Of a DNA stretch of 34,034 nt, positions 32,790-34,034 are shown one piece after another; the first letter of the stretch is position 1; every line of letters begins with the position of its first letter. Source of the DNA: Pseudomonadota bacterium (GTDB lineage Bacteria > Pseudomonadota > Gammaproteobacteria > Burkholderiales > Sulfuriferulaceae); assembly GCA_021845925.1 (NCBI GenBank), contig JAJZUW010000002.1, forward strand, positions 245,138 through 279,171, written 5' to 3'. Below the pieces are notes generated by a model. That model had not been told where the DNA came from and did not search any database. It was given only the letters and a program-made list of their open reading frames with translations. The position numbers and the translations under genes were made by a program.

Positions 32790-33629
32790 ATGAAGAAAAC
32801 GTTAGCCCGTATTCAATTTAAGAAGCATTTTGGTCAAGCAAATCACTATTTGGTAACCTCTCTCGTTGCGCTTCACAATCTCGACACAAGTCCCATCGTC
32901 GAAGCGCCCGAAGAGTTGAGGATGGCTTGGAGTCCAAAGGATAAGAAAGCCTCTGTTAGTCGGAGTCGTAATTTTGTACTTCATTCGTTTCTCGGCTTGG
33001 CAGTTGACTCCATAGATATGTATCTGTCACTACTAAACAGAAAACCAGATTATTTGCAAAATTCTGAGCTCGCTTCTCGACTAGATGGCGCAGGGCGTTC
33101 AGTGCTTAGGAAGGCACAGATTTTTTCAGAACATTACAACGTACATCCAGCCACACGAGCACTCATCGATATTCTCATCACATGGCGTAACAACGTTTTT
33201 CATGAGCTTGCGGACAACAAAATCAAGAAGGAAAGTCGCGAAGCGTTACTCTCTAACTCTTTCTATATTGCCGAGAACTATAGAGGGCTTAAGGTAAGCG
33301 AATTGCCTAATAAGGCTGAAAAAGGAAGCCCTCTTACGTTCAAAGAAACAGCGTCTCTGATCAACGCTGTTCATCACTACGTACAAGAGATTGATACTGC
33401 TGTTCTGTCTGCATTTGATCCGGTAGCGTTCTGTACTGAGGCCGTTACAGATGCAATCAACAACAAAGAACAAGAGAAGGGTTTTGCAGCTAAATACCTC
33501 AGTCTCCCAACAGAAAAACGCCAACGATTTCTACGCAATTGGTTCAGGAACTTGTACGGTTTTTCTGAAATTGATGAACAAGTGCTCGCGTCATGTTTGG
33601 CAATTCAAAAGACACGTGATGCTAGCTAA
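32790..33629 (+). CDS. HEPN-like domain protein, possible RNase
   Basis: A 279-residue protein I do not recognise as a named family. It is largely helical and has R133-N-N-V-F-H138 in ILITWRNNVFHEL, a canonical RNxxxH motif of HEPN domains, many of which are RNases in toxin, abortive-infection and CRISPR systems. The preceding SRSRNFVLHSFLGLAVDSIDMYL fits the first HEPN helix. There is no signal peptide or membrane helix. The ATG lies 2 bp after the tRNA-like CCA and has no ribosome-binding site; tRNA 3' processing would leave a leaderless message. Base composition is lower in GC than the core. An internal start is possible. Confidence 0.7.
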   Translation: MKKTLARIQFKKHFGQANHYLVTSLVALHNLDTSPIVEAPEELRMAWSPKDKKASVSRSRNFVLHSFLGLAVDSIDMYLSLLNRKPDYLQNSELASRLDGAGRSVLRKAQIFSEHYNVHPATRALIDILITWRNNVFHELADNKIKKESREALLSNSFYIAENYRGLKVSELPNKAEKGSPLTFKETASLINAVHHYVQEIDTAVLSAFDPVAFCTEAVTDAINNKEQEKGFAAKYLSLPTEKRQRFLRNWFRNLYGFSEIDEQVLASCLAIQKTRDAS

Positions 33630-33701
33630 TTCAGACGTTGAAGCGTACATTCAAAATAGTTCTATCTACTTGCAGTTAGCCGTCACAAACCGTCCGCCGT
33701 T

Positions 33702-33923
33702 ATGAATGCAACTTTTTCCACCTACGCGCTCGAATCGATGGGTTTTCGCGATCTCATTACCAAAGGTGGCTTGGTCGCGCGTTTCATGAGCGTGACCGTC
33801 TACGAGGCTCGTGGAATCACCCTTCCGGATGACTTTGCAGTTGCACGGGATGGCAATGTCGCAGGTGCCACCTATCGAGTTGTTCTTTGTATGAATATCA
33901 ATGCCGGTGTAATGACCCAGTAA
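33702..33923 (+). CDS. Small hypothetical protein
   Basis: A 73-codon ORF with no recognised domain, signal peptide or ribosome-binding site. ITLPDDFAVARDGNVAGATYRVVL is its most structured part. It may be a fragment of a larger gene carried in before the transposase that follows. I am unsure it is expressed. Confidence 0.3.
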   Translation: MNATFSTYALESMGFRDLITKGGLVARFMSVTVYEARGITLPDDFAVARDGNVAGATYRVVLCMNINAGVMTQ

Positions 33924-33962
33924 AAACCTGCTCAGGTGATAATCTATAAGGAGATTGGTACC

Positions 33963-34034
33963 GTGAGCACGATAATGGAAGAAGTGAAACGCTGGACAGC
34001 CAAGCGCAAAAGTGCGCTGGTGATGGAAATTCTG
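33963..34034 (+). CDS. IS3-type transposase OrfA, partial (runs off the window)
   Basis: The first 24 codons from a GTG start: MSTIMEEVKRWTAKRKSALV. The phrase RWTAKRKSALV followed by MEIL is typical of the OrfA/DUF1153-type HTH transposases of a subset of IS3-family elements. AAGGAG at 33948-33953 precedes the start by 9 bp. The rest lies beyond 34034. Confidence 0.7.
   Translation, partial: MSTIMEEVKRWTAKRKSALVMEIL

Noticed and set aside
32675-32807. Integron cassette (attC) around the tRNA-like gene, based on a CGTTAGCC direct repeat
   Set aside because: The core does not fit GTTRRRY, no inverse core or imperfect palindrome matches it, and no integrase is visible.

Overview
The window looks like chromosomal DNA from a betaproteobacterium, probably Neisseriales or Burkholderiales. 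This rests on recognisable proteins and gene order: ubiE-ubiJ-ubiB for ubiquinone, tsaE-amiC-mutL, murI, and a 4.5S RNA gene. The core is moderately GC-rich. From about 26.9 kb the DNA becomes an AT-richer patchwork with toxin-antitoxin genes, an insertion sequence, gene fragments and tRNA-derived pieces, which is typical of an accessory region. I cannot name the species from the sequence alone.

Layout. 1-435: tandem 44-bp palindromic repeats and a related REP-like element. 478-9861 (all minus): tsaE-amiC-mutL, then the 4.5S RNA gene, ubiE, ubiJ, ubiB, a sodium/solute symporter, a DUF218 protein and an OsmC protein; many neighbours overlap or nearly touch. 10047-13165 (plus): murI, a Wzm/Wzt-type polysaccharide ABC exporter and a nitroreductase. 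13211-15636: a membrane-anchored thioredoxin divergent from a YeeE/YedE sulfur transporter, then a DUF188 protein. 16058-17774: two secreted low-complexity proteins of unknown role. 17855-20029: a GAF-PAS hybrid histidine kinase. 20231-26716: a four-gene minus-strand operon, with every junction overlapping by 4 bp, that encodes a tripartite exporter: NodT-type outer-membrane factor, HlyD-type adaptor (YhiI), double-ATPase ABC protein (RbbA/YhiH) and permease (YhhJ).

26.9-34 kb is accessory: a HigA antitoxin fragment, a phd-type antitoxin broken by an amber codon next to an apparently intact PIN toxin, an ankyrin-repeat lipoprotein facing another lipoprotein, a tRNA-Asn 3' fragment, an 18-bp inverted repeat, a complete HigBA module, an IS3-family element, a Fic N-terminal fragment, a tRNA-like gene, a HEPN-type protein and the start of another transposase.

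The most unusual item is at 32690-33629. A tRNA-like gene has a perfect acceptor stem, D-arm, T-arm and encoded CCA, but its anticodon loop carries a 23-nt hairpin insertion between TCA repeats. Two bases after the CCA starts an ORF with a canonical HEPN RNxxxH motif. Several HEPN proteins, such as PrrC and RloC, are anticodon nucleases, so an RNA/nuclease pair is a reasonable hypothesis, although nothing in the sequence proves it.
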